From: Chamaecyparis obtusa
Lineage: Eukaryota; Streptophyta; Pinopsida; Cupressales; Cupressaceae
Length of the DNA: 64,000 bases
Reading direction: 5' to 3'
Assembly (NCBI GenBank): GCA_027943335.1
Contig: BSBK01001118.1
Coordinates: 981,501 to 1,045,500 of the forward strand
Shown here: in pieces, positions 10,929 to 20,690 of the stretch
How positions within the stretch are numbered: position 1 is the first letter of the stretch
Layout of the letters: each line of letters begins with the position of its first letter
Notes under the pieces: model-generated
Told to the model about the DNA's origin: nothing
The model's input: the letters and a program-made list of their open reading frames with translations, nothing else
Database searches by the model: none
Position numbers and translations under genes: made by a program

Positions 10929-12563
10929 TGCCCATTTCAATCTGGGGGCATTCTTTGTACATATTTATTGATCTTGAAAAAATTCTAAATTTTTTTTTTC
11001 ATATATGATGCTGAAAAAATCTTAAAAAGCATAAAAAGTCTTGAAAAAATACAAAAAAAATCACAAAATTTAAAAATTCAAAAAAAATAAAAAAATAAAA
11101 ATAAAAATAAAAAATCGAAAAGGTGCCTTGGTGAAAACCTGGAAACAGGCACCTTAGTAGCAAAAAAAGAAAAAAAGAAAAAAATTGCAATAAATCCAAG
11201 TTGTGAAAACCTGGAAACGGGCGCTACTTGAGGCCTTTGCACTCCTATTTGTTAGCATGTGTTCTCGACATTGAACCTTTCTCCATCATACCCTGACCTT
11301 ATTTGGCTTAGTCTAGAATTGGTCTTGGTCTTCGTCTAGGGGGCATAGCTATTAGCATAAGTCTTTTAGGTGCGTTTGTCTCTTGGGGCATTTAACAACA
11401 GGTGTTTTTCAACACCACCCCAAATAGTGTTTTTCAACACTACCCTTGCGTCGAGTGTTTCTTAACACTTATTAGATGTCTTACCCAATAGTCTAAGTAT
11501 GATGCGATATTTCTCATTAGCAGATGTGATAACCAGAGTCTGACTCTATGACCAACACACACGCACTTAAACAATCAACTTGATTGAGATATGTTGACTT
11601 TATTTTTCTTTGTGTGTTGTCTATGAGGATTTCTTTGATGAGTGGTCTCTCCCTGAGAAGTTTTCGATGATGCATAGCTAGAAGACTGAGGGTATGAGAA
11701 CATGTTTTATTTCTTTATCTATTTGTGGGTATATTTTGTTGGTCCTACCTATTATGAGCATTTATGCTGGTCTTACTTGACACTATAGATTGACAAGGTA
11801 TTATCCTTGACTGTTTTGCGAGTGCATGCTTTTAGTTATCCTGACTTTCATGTGTCTTGATACAAGCATAATCTCGCCATATCAAACTTAGGTAATCTCA
11901 TTGAATTAGTCATCTTGACCTCCATGTCTTTGATGCCTAGGTGGTATTTCCACATTTCGATCTGATAAAGATCATATTCATATCCACATAGTTATGCTAG
12001 TGTGCATTGTATGATCTTACGACGCTACCAATAATGCTCGATGATGATAATTAGATGTCTATAAGCGTTGCGACCTTGCAAGTCAACCACTTTTCATAGT
12101 AGTTTGCATTTTTAGGTTCATGATTAGATTAGTTTTGCATTTGCATATGGAGAGAGCTCTCCTTTTTCATCTTACATGGACCTGTCAGTCAACTGCCCTC
12201 ACCTTTCCTTCTTCTCGATCATATCTTTCACTCCTTGTCTTTTTCATCTCGAACCTGATCCTGCTCATCACAAGGGGTTAATCATATCATCATTATCACA
12301 ACTGTCATTTTTAGAAACATGAGTCTATATTATACACATGAGAATCACACATACATCTATGACAGAGAACATACATAAGCATGTACATAAACATTTTGAG
12401 CAAAATGACAAGACAATATACACGAACTGATACATCCATCACAAGTGAGACAAACACATATCGCAAATCTGATAAATCTCACATATAACTGTCATGATAC
12501 AATATGGGATCCCAAAATCTGGATCACAGTCTCAAGATATGTCAAAAACATCTAACCCTAAAC
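10929..12563 (+). other. Element A non-coding region after pol
   Basis: Begins with a very A-rich tract (about 10975-11190) containing two related hairpin modules, followed by ordinary unique-looking sequence with CAACAC-rich repeats near 11400-11470. I see no sense gene. The region joins pol to the 3' end of the antisense gene that terminates at 12564. Confidence 0.7.
11120..11230 (+). repeat. Paired GTGAAAACCTGGAAAC hairpin modules
   Basis: AAGGTGCCT (11120-11128) pairs perfectly with AGGCACCTT (11147-11155) around an 18-nt loop containing GTGAAAACCTGGAAAC (11131-11146). A second copy of that loop sequence lies at 11203-11218 with a shorter CAAGT/ACTTG stem. The flanks are A-rich. I recall similar GTGAAAACC motifs downstream of pol in Tat-type elements, so this may be a conserved 3' RNA signal. 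Confidence 0.6.
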
Positions 12564-14867
12564 CTAAGACTGACTGCCACCCTCATGTCCTGGTGTTGGC
12601 AGAGGTGGTGCTAGATCAGGCACTACATCAGATCTACCCACTACTGTAGAGTATGATGACGCTCTCTGATCCTCTGGGACTACCTGAATATAGAGGCCAT
12701 GATAGTATGCAGCTCGTGCGGCCTCCCTCTATCTCTTTACAATAGTAACCTGTAGCTGCCTCTCCCGGTGCTCTGTCTCTGCTCTCTGATCTGTGAGCTG
12801 CTGATCCCTCACAGCTATAGCAATCCTCAAATGCAGTATCTCAGCCTCGAGAGCCTGTATCCTCACCCTTAGATCATCCCCTCTTGCAAGTGGGTCCTGC
12901 CTAACCGCAGCTTGCTAGCGAGCTAGTCTCGCCGCATCCGGGGTGGCTGCCCTTTGTCCCCATGGCTATTTTCGGCCACCTGATATGGAACTCTCCCCAG
13001 CATCTCTCACTCTCTTGCTACCCCTATCCTCATCATCCCCTCTGTCTCCTCCATCTCCACCCTCATCTCCTCCTTGTGCTGGTACCTATGCATCTGGAAT
13101 AGTGAACTGAGGGAACGACACCCTCTGCCGCTCTGCCCTGTATGCTGCATCGGCCCCTGCATCTGCCACATCTGGGTAATACTCCTAGGGCTTGCTCCTG
13201 ATACCAGCTATCTTTGTGATCGATTACTGATAATCTAACATGGGTAGCCACCTATGTCCCTCCTCATCCCTGGCTTTGGCATATGTAGTAGTCTCTATAG
13301 AGACCTGCTACTGCCTCTCAAACTGCTGCCATACCCGAGTGATGCAAAATCTCTCCACTATCTCTGAGTGTCGGCCTACTAGTGACCGAGTGCATAGCAT
13401 ATAACTCAGCTCATCATCTGCATCACTCCATCCCTCCACATCCCTGTATGGCCTCCATGTGAAAGTAGCCACCACATCCAAAATCCTCTTGTAATATGTC
13501 ACATCCCCAGTATGAGCATGTGATATGAAACCCACATATCTATATATGTATGGGTATCTCCTCTCTCTCGGCTGAACCCTCGGTGTATCATAGCAATGTG
13601 CTCCCAAGCCCACACCTGTGCTAGGATGGCACCACAGGCCCACTTCTGACTGTCCCTGTAGACGATCTTGTGTAGCTCATTATACATCTCAGCAAGAATG
13701 GCTGGTCCCTATGCCATCCGACGAGGTCTGCCTACCAAGTCAACCAGTAATCTGCCCCATCCAAGCGGGAATCCCTTTTGACTACGATAAGTTATCAGGA
13801 TCTGAGAAATAATGGATGCCACAATACATGGCACTAGGAAGTCTCTACCAAAATCGTCTATCAGCTTCTCCCAGCTGACATGCCTGTCCAGAATAGTCAC
13901 ATCCTGGAACATCTCCTGGATCAGTCGACGCCCCTCAGTGGCATCCTAATCATAGTATACCTGTGCCAACACACAAATCATGTCAGTTTTCATCCTTTGA
14001 AAACATTACATTTTACACGATTATATCTTAAAATATGATTATACTTACCAGCTCTCCATGGCAGGGCACTCGTAGGATCCTGTAGACATCCTCCAAAGTA
14101 ATGGATGCCTCACTTGTGGGAAGATGGAAGGTGTTGTGCTTGCTATGTCATCTCTCAGCCAACATAGTCAACAACCCATGGTCAGCTCTGATGTATGGGA
14201 ATTTTAGTAAATACCTGAACCCCATAGTCTTAATATTAGCATTGCCCGGATCATCTAGATCTCAGACACACTTCAACCCAGTCACCTTCGGTGCTCTGAT
14301 GATCAGCGCCGAAAAGACCTCCTGCAATCCATTAAACCAAGATAGTTGTTAGAACATATCATGATGGATGCCTAAAAATCAGTCTAACACATCTTTAAAC
14401 ACGTAAAATTGTCTAGACCCATGTCATTTTTGCTTACAAAAACTTCAAATTTTAAATTTCACACTTGGGCGATATTGCTTTTTTGGAGAAGTATTGTGCG
14501 ATACTTCTCCCTATAGTGGTGCAATATACTTTGGGCCATGCGATACTTCACCCGATATCACACGATATTTCATTCAGCATCGTGCGATACTGGTGCCTAT
14601 ACTTGCGCGATACTTTGGGGACCCACGAAGTATCGCGCGATATTTCTCCCAAAGGACGCGATACTTCTAAAGTATCGCACGATATTTCACCTAAACTAAA
14701 AATTTGCCAATTAAAAAATTTTCAAACGTGCTAAAAATGTATTAAATGACTCAAAAATAGTGAGTTTTCCGAAAACGTACCGAGGCAAGATAGTGTGGTG
14801 GCCAGTTGTGCAATCGGGCGCGCTCAAATTGATGCCTGTGGACGGGAACTCCTGCTTGCTGGGCCAT
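12564..14867 (-). pseudogene. Antisense plant mobile domain (PMD/MAIN-like) gene with two introns
   Basis: Lies between integrase and 3' LTR, opposite to gag-pol. Exon 1 (14867-14781, 29 codons, ATG at 14867) ends at donor GTACGT. Intron 1 is 14780-14322 and ends TTGCAG. Exon 2 (14321-14049, 91 codons) reads LLTMLAERxHSKHNTFHLP and ITLEDVYRILRVPCHGEL, a pattern of the plant mobile domain family, and ends at donor GTAAGT. Intron 2 is 14048-13961 and ends TTGGCACAG. Exon 3 runs on with the WxWEHI, TGDVTYYKRILD and SEIVERF blocks, an acidic Gly-rich linker and a coiled-coil-like tail to TAG at 12564. Both introns are phase 0. Several stops and one frameshift near 13570 disable it. Antisense ORFs and PMD capture are known in Tat/gypsy elements; a link to MAIN function is inference. 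Confidence 0.75.
14465..14690. repeat. Palindrome cluster 3, inside intron 1 of the antisense PMD gene
   Basis: Dense GCGATACTTC, TATCGCGCGATATTTC, GTGCGATACTG and ATCGCACGATATTTC units, at least ten in 226 bp, of the same type as clusters 1 and 2 in the leader. The motif is nearly absent elsewhere in the element. Its position in an intron of the opposite-strand gene is notable. Confidence 0.85.
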
Positions 14868-15616
14868 ATTCTCTCTCAAGCTCTGAAAATTTTCAAATCA
14901 TTACAAGACAAATGATTTTGAAAATGACATTTTCTCCCCCTTTTATAGCATTTTAACTTTTTTGACCAATTTTCAAAACACTTCAGACTTGTGTGAAAAT
15001 TGCACCCCTAGCTAATTTCGATGTCTTGAATCCATTTTCAGACTTGAAATCAAAATCCAAGGTCATCTTGATAGTCAAAATCGCATTTCAAAATTTTCCT
15101 TCTACGCAGTTGATTGACCTTTTGAGGTATAATTCTTTGATCTTTGGTGGAATTGTTTTTTCATTTCCATGTCTTTCAACCTTCTAGTCTATCATTCGCC
15201 CTTCTTCTATTTCCTCACTGGGGCATGTGTCATTACCTAATGATTAACCTATTGACCTTTACCTTCGATTGTGATTTCATTCTGATTTGATCAAATCTTT
15301 ATTGATTTGTTGTTTCTCCTCTACCTGATTTCGATTTCGATTCCGAGGGGGTAGTATTTATAGGATCCTCATCCCTGATTCCTTGATTCTCTTGATTCAG
15401 ACATCTTTTGTGAGCTTTTGCTCAAATTTGAGATTCTTATCTCCTACTTTGAATGTGATCCCAAATCGACCTCATGTTCAAAGGCCTTCGTTTATGCTTT
15501 GTCCGGATGTGATCCCGAACCAACCTCACATCTGAGTTGTTTTGTGATCCTAGATCGATCTCACACTTCAATTTTTTTTTGACTGTATGTGTTCCCAAAT
15601 CGATCACACATTAGTC
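14868..15616 (+). other. Element A 3' untranslated region, with antisense promoter and repeats
   Basis: Holds the presumed promoter and 5' leader of the antisense PMD gene at its left end. Its right end has four degenerate repeats of TGTGATCCCAAATCGA-type sequence starting at 15454, 15508, 15543 and 15588, each with a partly complementary TCGAxCTCACA half. No sense coding region is seen. Confidence 0.65.
14939..14947 (-). promoter_or_regulatory. TATA box for the antisense PMD gene
   Basis: Reads TATAAAAGG on the minus strand (context GCTATAAAAGGGGG), about 72 bp upstream of the PMD ATG at 14867. This spacing suits a start site near 14910 and a short leader. It supports an independently transcribed antisense gene rather than a chance frame. 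Confidence 0.6.
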
Positions 15617-15629
15617 AAAGAGGGGAAAA
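15617..15629 (+). other. Polypurine tract of Element A
   Basis: AAAGAGGGGAAAA sits directly against the 3' LTR, which begins TGTATGC at 15630. It is a textbook plus-strand primer site. Confidence 0.85.
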
Positions 15630-16575
15630 TGTATGCACTAAAAAATGGTCACCTAGACTTTGGGCCCCATTTATTCAATTTATCAATCCTGAATCAGTTT
15701 TATCAATAATCAATATTTTCAACATTATCAATTTCTTGATCAAATCTTAATTTCGATCATATATTTGATTTTTATCCTATGGGCTAATCATTTATCCTAA
15801 GTCTTTATTTGATTAAAAGGAATATCTCCTCCCATTTTAATTAAATAAAAAGCCCCCACCTTTCCTCTTGTCCTAAGTTGCACAAATAAAGCATTATTCC
15901 TATTTTACAAAAAGAAAAAAAAACACTTTTGTCTCACATGGACACAAAGTCAATTCCTATTGGAGGATACTTGTGCACATGGATTGCTCCTCTTTTAAGC
16001 TCCACCGCCAATTAAGACTTTTGCCTCTTAATCTTAATGGTCCATTCCTTTGCATTTCTTATAAAAGGAAAGCTCTCTCCTTCATTTTTGATATCATGTT
16101 TTTGAATACTAATCTTATACTGCAGGACTTCTTGGAGACTTTTGGAACTTTTGGAAACCTTATTGTTCTTAGTCTTTCATTCTCGCATTTTAGCTTTCAT
16201 GGCATCTAGCTTAGTTTCCTTTGATGCAATAGATTTAACTCACATAGCTTAATAGGAAGGATTTGTAACACTTGTTCTTTCCATTTCATAGCTTAGTTGC
16301 ATTGCATTTTCATTTCCATAGACTAGTTTGCATTGCATTGCATTTTCATAGTGATGTTTGAGGATATTGGCACTCTTGCCCTTGTCCTCATTCGAATCTC
16401 TCATTGTGTGGTTGACTAGCAAGGTCACAAGCTTGTAGCTCTAGCTGAGAGCAAATACATCATAGTCCCTTGCAACTCCATGCATAGAGAGCTATGAGCC
16501 ACTTTGTGAGGCCTCATTCTTGAGAAACCTTGCATGTAATGGTTCATAGAAGTGTGGTCATTTTTCTACCATACA
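15630..16575 (+). repeat. Element A 3' LTR (946 bp, complete)
   Basis: Begins TGTATG after the PPT and ends TACCATACA, so it has TG...CA ends. The AT-rich U3 is followed by a TATA box (TATAAAAGG, 16060-16068). Right of it, 16576-16580 reads TTACC, the candidate target duplication whose partner would lie left of the window. Confidence 0.92.
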
Positions 16576-16580
16576 TTACC

Positions 16581-17180
16581 TTTTAAACCTCTCACACAGC
16601 GGGTATCAAACTGTAATTGGATCTTCGTGATATCTTAGCGTAGGTCTCTCTGATGCCTCCATCTATACTAAAGGCTCTGCCCTAGTCTCTTTGCGATACA
16701 AATATGGATCAACCTAGTTAGTTGCCTTCGATTCTCCCTCTATAGGATATACTGTGGGATCAGGGATCAACCAATTCTTTTGCTACTCTCATATAGTAAC
16801 ACATGCACATATTAGAGTAGCTAGTAGCGATCTTTAGAGTGCATCGTCTATATATGTGTGCATAGCACTATGGTTCTATGTTGGAGCATCATGGAAGGCA
16901 TCCATTTATCTCTTTCCAAGCAAGCAAGGTGCCGCAAGACATTGGTGTTCCAACAACAAGCCAAAGTGACTATGCTAAGCAAGAATCAACAAAATTGAGT
17001 CACATGCATTCTTCGGTAGGTACATTTCTAGTTATAGTTGTGAAGATGCCGGAGGTTTTGCCTTGTAGTGTACATGCATAACAATCCATGAAGGAGGCAC
17101 CATCTGCACACACGGGTATGATGGGAGGTGAACATGAATAAAGACTATGTATATGGGGCATGAATATCCCACATTTTCTA
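16581..17180. other. Spacer between Elements A and B
   Basis: About 600 bp of unassigned sequence. I see no gene, RNA or obvious repeat. It is either host DNA or remains of an older element into which A and B inserted. The 67-codon frame at 16878 has no recognisable family. Confidence 0.5.
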
Positions 17181-19324
17181 TGTTGGGATGTTAAGAAATG
17201 TTTAAATCAAACAACACTAAAAAATGTGGTAAAGAGGAAAGGATAGAGGAGGCCACATGTGGTGGGCCATTTGATTTGGTGGGCCCACCTGGGTGCACTT
17301 AAAGCATAGAATTTTGAATAAAGTATTATTATAAAGAAATGAGATTTAATCCCACATTGCCTATGCGGGAAGAGAATGAGATATTTATAAACCAAAACCC
17401 ATAATATCATGGTGTCCAAAGCGGACGATGAGTTGGAACCCACCATACATGTGCGTGCAGAGACCAAAGGTAGTGACATGGGCAATGACTTGGCATGCGG
17501 GCCCACACACGAAGGTAAGGAATATTTTGACAAAGCACACAGTGATCAGGTCAGATGCATCAAGATGCGTGCCCAACATCTAACGGTCATCGCTATAGCG
17601 GAGAGATGAAGGTGCCCAGGAGATAACCTATGCGCTATAATGATAGAGTGACATGTGGCACCCCAATGATGTGGAAAAATGGTACAGTCGAACACCCAGG
17701 TGGATCTGTGAGCCAATAGGAATGTGACATGTGGCGAAGATTGATGACAGAGCAATCAAACAATATGCAAGTCGGCTGCCTTGAGATGCATGTCGATCTG
17801 ATGGTCATTGCTAAAGCATAAAAATGGAGATGCACAGGAGTTAATCACTATGGATGAATGATGTGCTGACATGTGTCCCAAGGTAAGGTTGCAGACATGG
17901 CCCAATTAGTGGTACAAGCAAATAAAAGAGTGCCATGTGGCAGAAGGTGTGATGACAAGTATGACATGGCAAATGATGTGGATCATTGGACAAATCAGAT
18001 CATGCCACATGGCATGGGAGCCCACCTTGGAATTTCAAAATTGTAGGAAACAAATTAAAATAATTAATATAGTTTCAACTATGCAGAAAATTCAAAAAAT
18101 TTAATGTTGTAGGCTACTCACGAAAAATGATGTCCAGGGCTTAATTTTTATCCAAATATACAAGTATTATATGTTTTCAGAATTGGGGTGAAATGAGGAA
18201 TCCAATGGCAGTGTTAAAAATTAGATTTGACCAGTTTGGTAAGAGTAGTAATGGACTGTGTATTCCGAGATTGGATTTGAGTAGGGATGCAGATATTTTG
18301 TAAAAGTTGTTCTAGAATGTAAATTGTATCAGATTTGTCTGAGATATTTTGGATAGTCTTAGGTTGACTGTATTGCCCTAAAAATGCCCTAAATGGTCCT
18401 AAGCTTGTTGCAATCCTATATTAGGATTTCCAAGACCATTTACATAGGTCATTGGTTTTTTGGTTCACAAGGTTACATCTTGAACCTTCAGTCAAGGAGT
18501 AAGACATGTTCAGTCCATTTTGTATCAGGATAAAGTAGAAAGTTGCAAATTTGTTACTTTTTATGTCATGTGGCTTTGAATCTTCAAGCAAGGTGTATGC
18601 AGAGGCTTAGATTCTCATTCTTATTTCAAGTTTTCATTTCCATTTCTCTCCATCCGTGTCAAGTTTTATGGGTTTTGAATGTTCTAATTCTTTGTATAGA
18701 GTTTATCTATGCATGTGTTATTTGTCTTAAGTTCTAGATTTAATCAGATTAAAATATGTTTTAGATGATACACATGTTCATGGGGTTTGCACAGGGATTT
18801 CTGTAAGCAGTATGGTTCTGGGTATTTGTATTTATGACTTGGATCTGTGATGAAGTAATAGTAATCAGTCTTTGTATTCTACAGTGTACTAGATGATTTT
18901 CCCAATGGATTTAAGGCACTGATCTGAAATAAGTAAACTCTATCTTGATACATGTCTGGTTGGGATGTGTTGTATTCTGCAAAAGTTAAATCAAATCCTT
19001 TCAATCCTTTTAGTTTTATGTATTTAGGCCTCAGTTATTTCATAGAAATGGAGAGTCAATGAATGATTGGTTATCATTTAGTACTTTCTTGTTATTATCT
19101 GCTTTGTTCAATCCAGTCTTGGTGTTGTAAAGAAATGTTCTATTATACTGGATTCGGTGCACCCGCCTTGGTTTTGCAAAGCCAGAAGTGAAGAGGGCAG
19201 TCTTGTCCCTATAGTTGGTATAGTTACCTACAGATTTCCCAATATTTGGAACTGACCATTCCCAAAATCAATCTTAGGTATATTGGTGTCTCAAGGAGTG
19301 TAAAATCCATTCCAAGAACCAACA
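17181..19324 (+). repeat. Element B 5' LTR (about 2144 bp)
   Basis: Starts TGTTGGGATG and ends GAACCAACA, giving a 6-bp terminal inverted repeat TGTTGG/CCAACA, three bases before a PBS. The right end matches the ends of the Element C LTRs. The left end rests only on the inverted repeat and is less certain. Unlike the C and D LTRs it holds no long frame; the short frames at 17207-17835 and 18543 look like noise. A weak TATA-like TTTATAAACC lies near 17383. Confidence 0.6.
17640..18020. repeat. Repeated TGACATGTGGC-type motifs in Element B U3
   Basis: TGACATGTGGC at 17649 and 17725, TGACATGTGTC at 17867, TGCCATGTGGC at 17931, TGACATGGC at 17962 and the palindromic ATGCCACATGGCAT near 18002, interspersed with CCAAT boxes. 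CATGTG cores resemble E-box/ABRE-like plant factor sites, so this is probably the LTR enhancer; factor binding is inferred. Confidence 0.55.
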
Positions 19325-19327
19325 AAA

Positions 19328-19346
19328 TGGCAACTCTACTGGGGAC
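19328..19346 (+). other. Primer-binding site of Element B
   Basis: TGGCAACTCTACTGGGGAC begins three bases after the LTR end. It is of the same type as the Element C site (TGGTGACTCTACTAGGGA), with a few substitutions. Confidence 0.75.
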
Positions 19347-19970
19347 ATGTTGAGTAAATCCTAAATAATGTGAGTACAAGTAGAGCTAGACTCCTGGCTG
19401 ACTTATTTATATATCCAGTAGTTTCCATTGAAGTGTATAAGAGTCAATTTTAAAGGGTTTTCAAATCATTTCACTAAGTTGTAAGTGACGACTCTGAGAT
19501 CCTCGGTTTGATCAGTGCAAAGTTTAGAATAAAGATATGATATTTTCATCTCTGATAAATAGTGTTTAGAATTCTAGTGAAGTTTCATGTTGGATGGAAA
19601 AAGTATACAGAAATAGAGATAAAGTATTTTTCCTCTTCAAGGAGGTGGCGACTCTATAAAGAAGAACCTGATGGAGCTATGAAGTGAGCTCTAAAATTTG
19701 CCATTACTTTCAACCAAAGAAAAAATTGCAGCATCATAAACTTACCAGGTATTTCTCATTAGATATTTTATATTTATGTAATCCTTATTGGGTGAAAAGG
19801 TCACCATATAAAAAGGATTTTAGAAGTGTGGGTCTGCATATTTCTCTGGATTTGTTAGAAAATCTAGATTGTATCATTGGACGAATATGTATGATTTGAT
19901 AATCTTTATGGCTACATAAGTTATTTATAATAAAATATAAAAATCTCATTAAAAGGGAGTGCAGTCCATA
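19347..19970 (+). other. Element B leader
   Basis: About 620 bp from PBS to the gag ATG. It shares the GAGCTAGACTCCTGG block with the Element C leader. A second GGTGGCGACTCTATAAAG segment near 19645 looks like a degenerate repeat of the PBS region. No coding frame is seen. Confidence 0.55.
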
Positions 19971-20690
19971 ATGGATTCAAGTAGGGGTCTTTCTGTATAG
20001 AGGTATGGACCATTGTGTTTTGATGGCATACATGGTTTCCCAAATGAGATTCCTACTAAGATTAGGAAACATTTGCAAGAGTTTAAAGGGAAGCGATCAG
20101 ATTCAGCATGTGAACATTTACAAGAGTTTGCTGATCTGATGGGAGACTTCGAGATTTGTCATGAAGATGTCATCATGAAGTTGTTGGTTCAAACATTGAA
20201 GGATGATGCCAGGATATGGTTCTATTCATTGCCAACAACTTCCATTTCTTCATGGGAGGACTTCAATTCAGCTTTCATGGAACATTTTGCTGAGAGAATT
20301 GATGCGAGCATCTTGATGAACAATTTGATGGAGATTCAAATACAAGAAGATGAGTTGGTTCCATCTTTCAACATCAGATTTGTTAAGATATTAAATGATA
20401 TTCCAAAAGGTTACAGACCCAATGATCAAGTATGTTTAATAATTTATTTGGGTGCTTTCGATAGAAAGATGAGTTTCCTGTTAAGAAATAAAGAGCTAAA
20501 TAATTTACATTAGGCTTTTATGACAGTGATGGATATTGAAAATAATTTGAGATATAAAATTACCAAAGGGTTTTTATCTGCTAGAGTTCATTGTCATAAT
20601 GTTTTGATTGAACAAGATAGGTGTAGATTAGCAAATGAAACTAATTATCAAAGTGTCTCCATCTTTGCCAATCTTACTAATCATGTTTCA
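19971..20690 (+). pseudogene. gag: gag of Element B (short)
   Basis: ATG at 19971, in-frame TAG at 19998, then open to 20513 and on in the same frame past a TAG. The retrotransposon Gag domain is plain: CFDGIHGFPNEIPTKIRKHL, DVIMKLLVQTLKDDARIW, SSWEDFNSAFMEHF and VCLIIYLGAFDRKMSFLL all have counterparts in the gags of C and D. It lacks the ~260-residue basic, coiled-coil N-terminal part those have, and no zinc knuckle follows. The product would be a minimal capsid, possibly enough for packaging by a helper element. Confidence 0.8.

Larger units (their letters stand above)
1..16575 (+). mobile_element. Element A: Tat-type Ty3/gypsy LTR retrotransposon, decayed
   Basis: The element runs from a 5' LTR cut by the window edge to a 3' LTR ending at 16575. 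Bases 1-571 align without gaps to 16005-16575. Internal order is PBS, long leader, gag, protease, RT, RNase H, second (archaeal-type) RNase H, integrase, antisense PMD gene, PPT. The RNase H pair before integrase is a known hallmark of the Tat lineage. Gag to RT reads in one frame and the rest in another after one frameshift near 8215, with about 15 internal stops, so it is non-autonomous today. I count 14 differences in 571 LTR bases (about 2.5%), 12 of them transitions, which indicates fairly recent insertion. Only the right flanking 5-mer TTACC (16576-16580) is visible as a possible target duplication. Confidence 0.93.

Noticed and set aside
13063..13251. 62-codon minus frame rich in Arg and Cys
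   Set aside because: It is an alternate phase of exon 3 of the PMD gene; the phase giving the acidic Gly-rich linker continues the family reading.
13618..14352. Plus-strand frames opposite the PMD gene
   Set aside because: Shadows of the minus-strand exons, with no family resemblance of their own.
14465..14734. 89-codon frame over palindrome cluster 3
   Set aside because: Produced by repeat units lacking stops. The region lies in an intron of the antisense gene and encodes repetitive sequence only.
15973..16209. 78-codon frame in the Element A 3' LTR
   Set aside because: Lies across the TATA box and R region. The aligned 5' LTR has the same sequence with no coding constraint evident, and it is short.
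16878..17081. Host gene fragment in the spacer between A and B
   Set aside because: 67 codons without motifs or splice context; not supportable.
17207..17835. Overlapping short frames on both strands in the Element B LTR
   Set aside because: Mutually overlapping, without motifs, over an enhancer-like repeat region.
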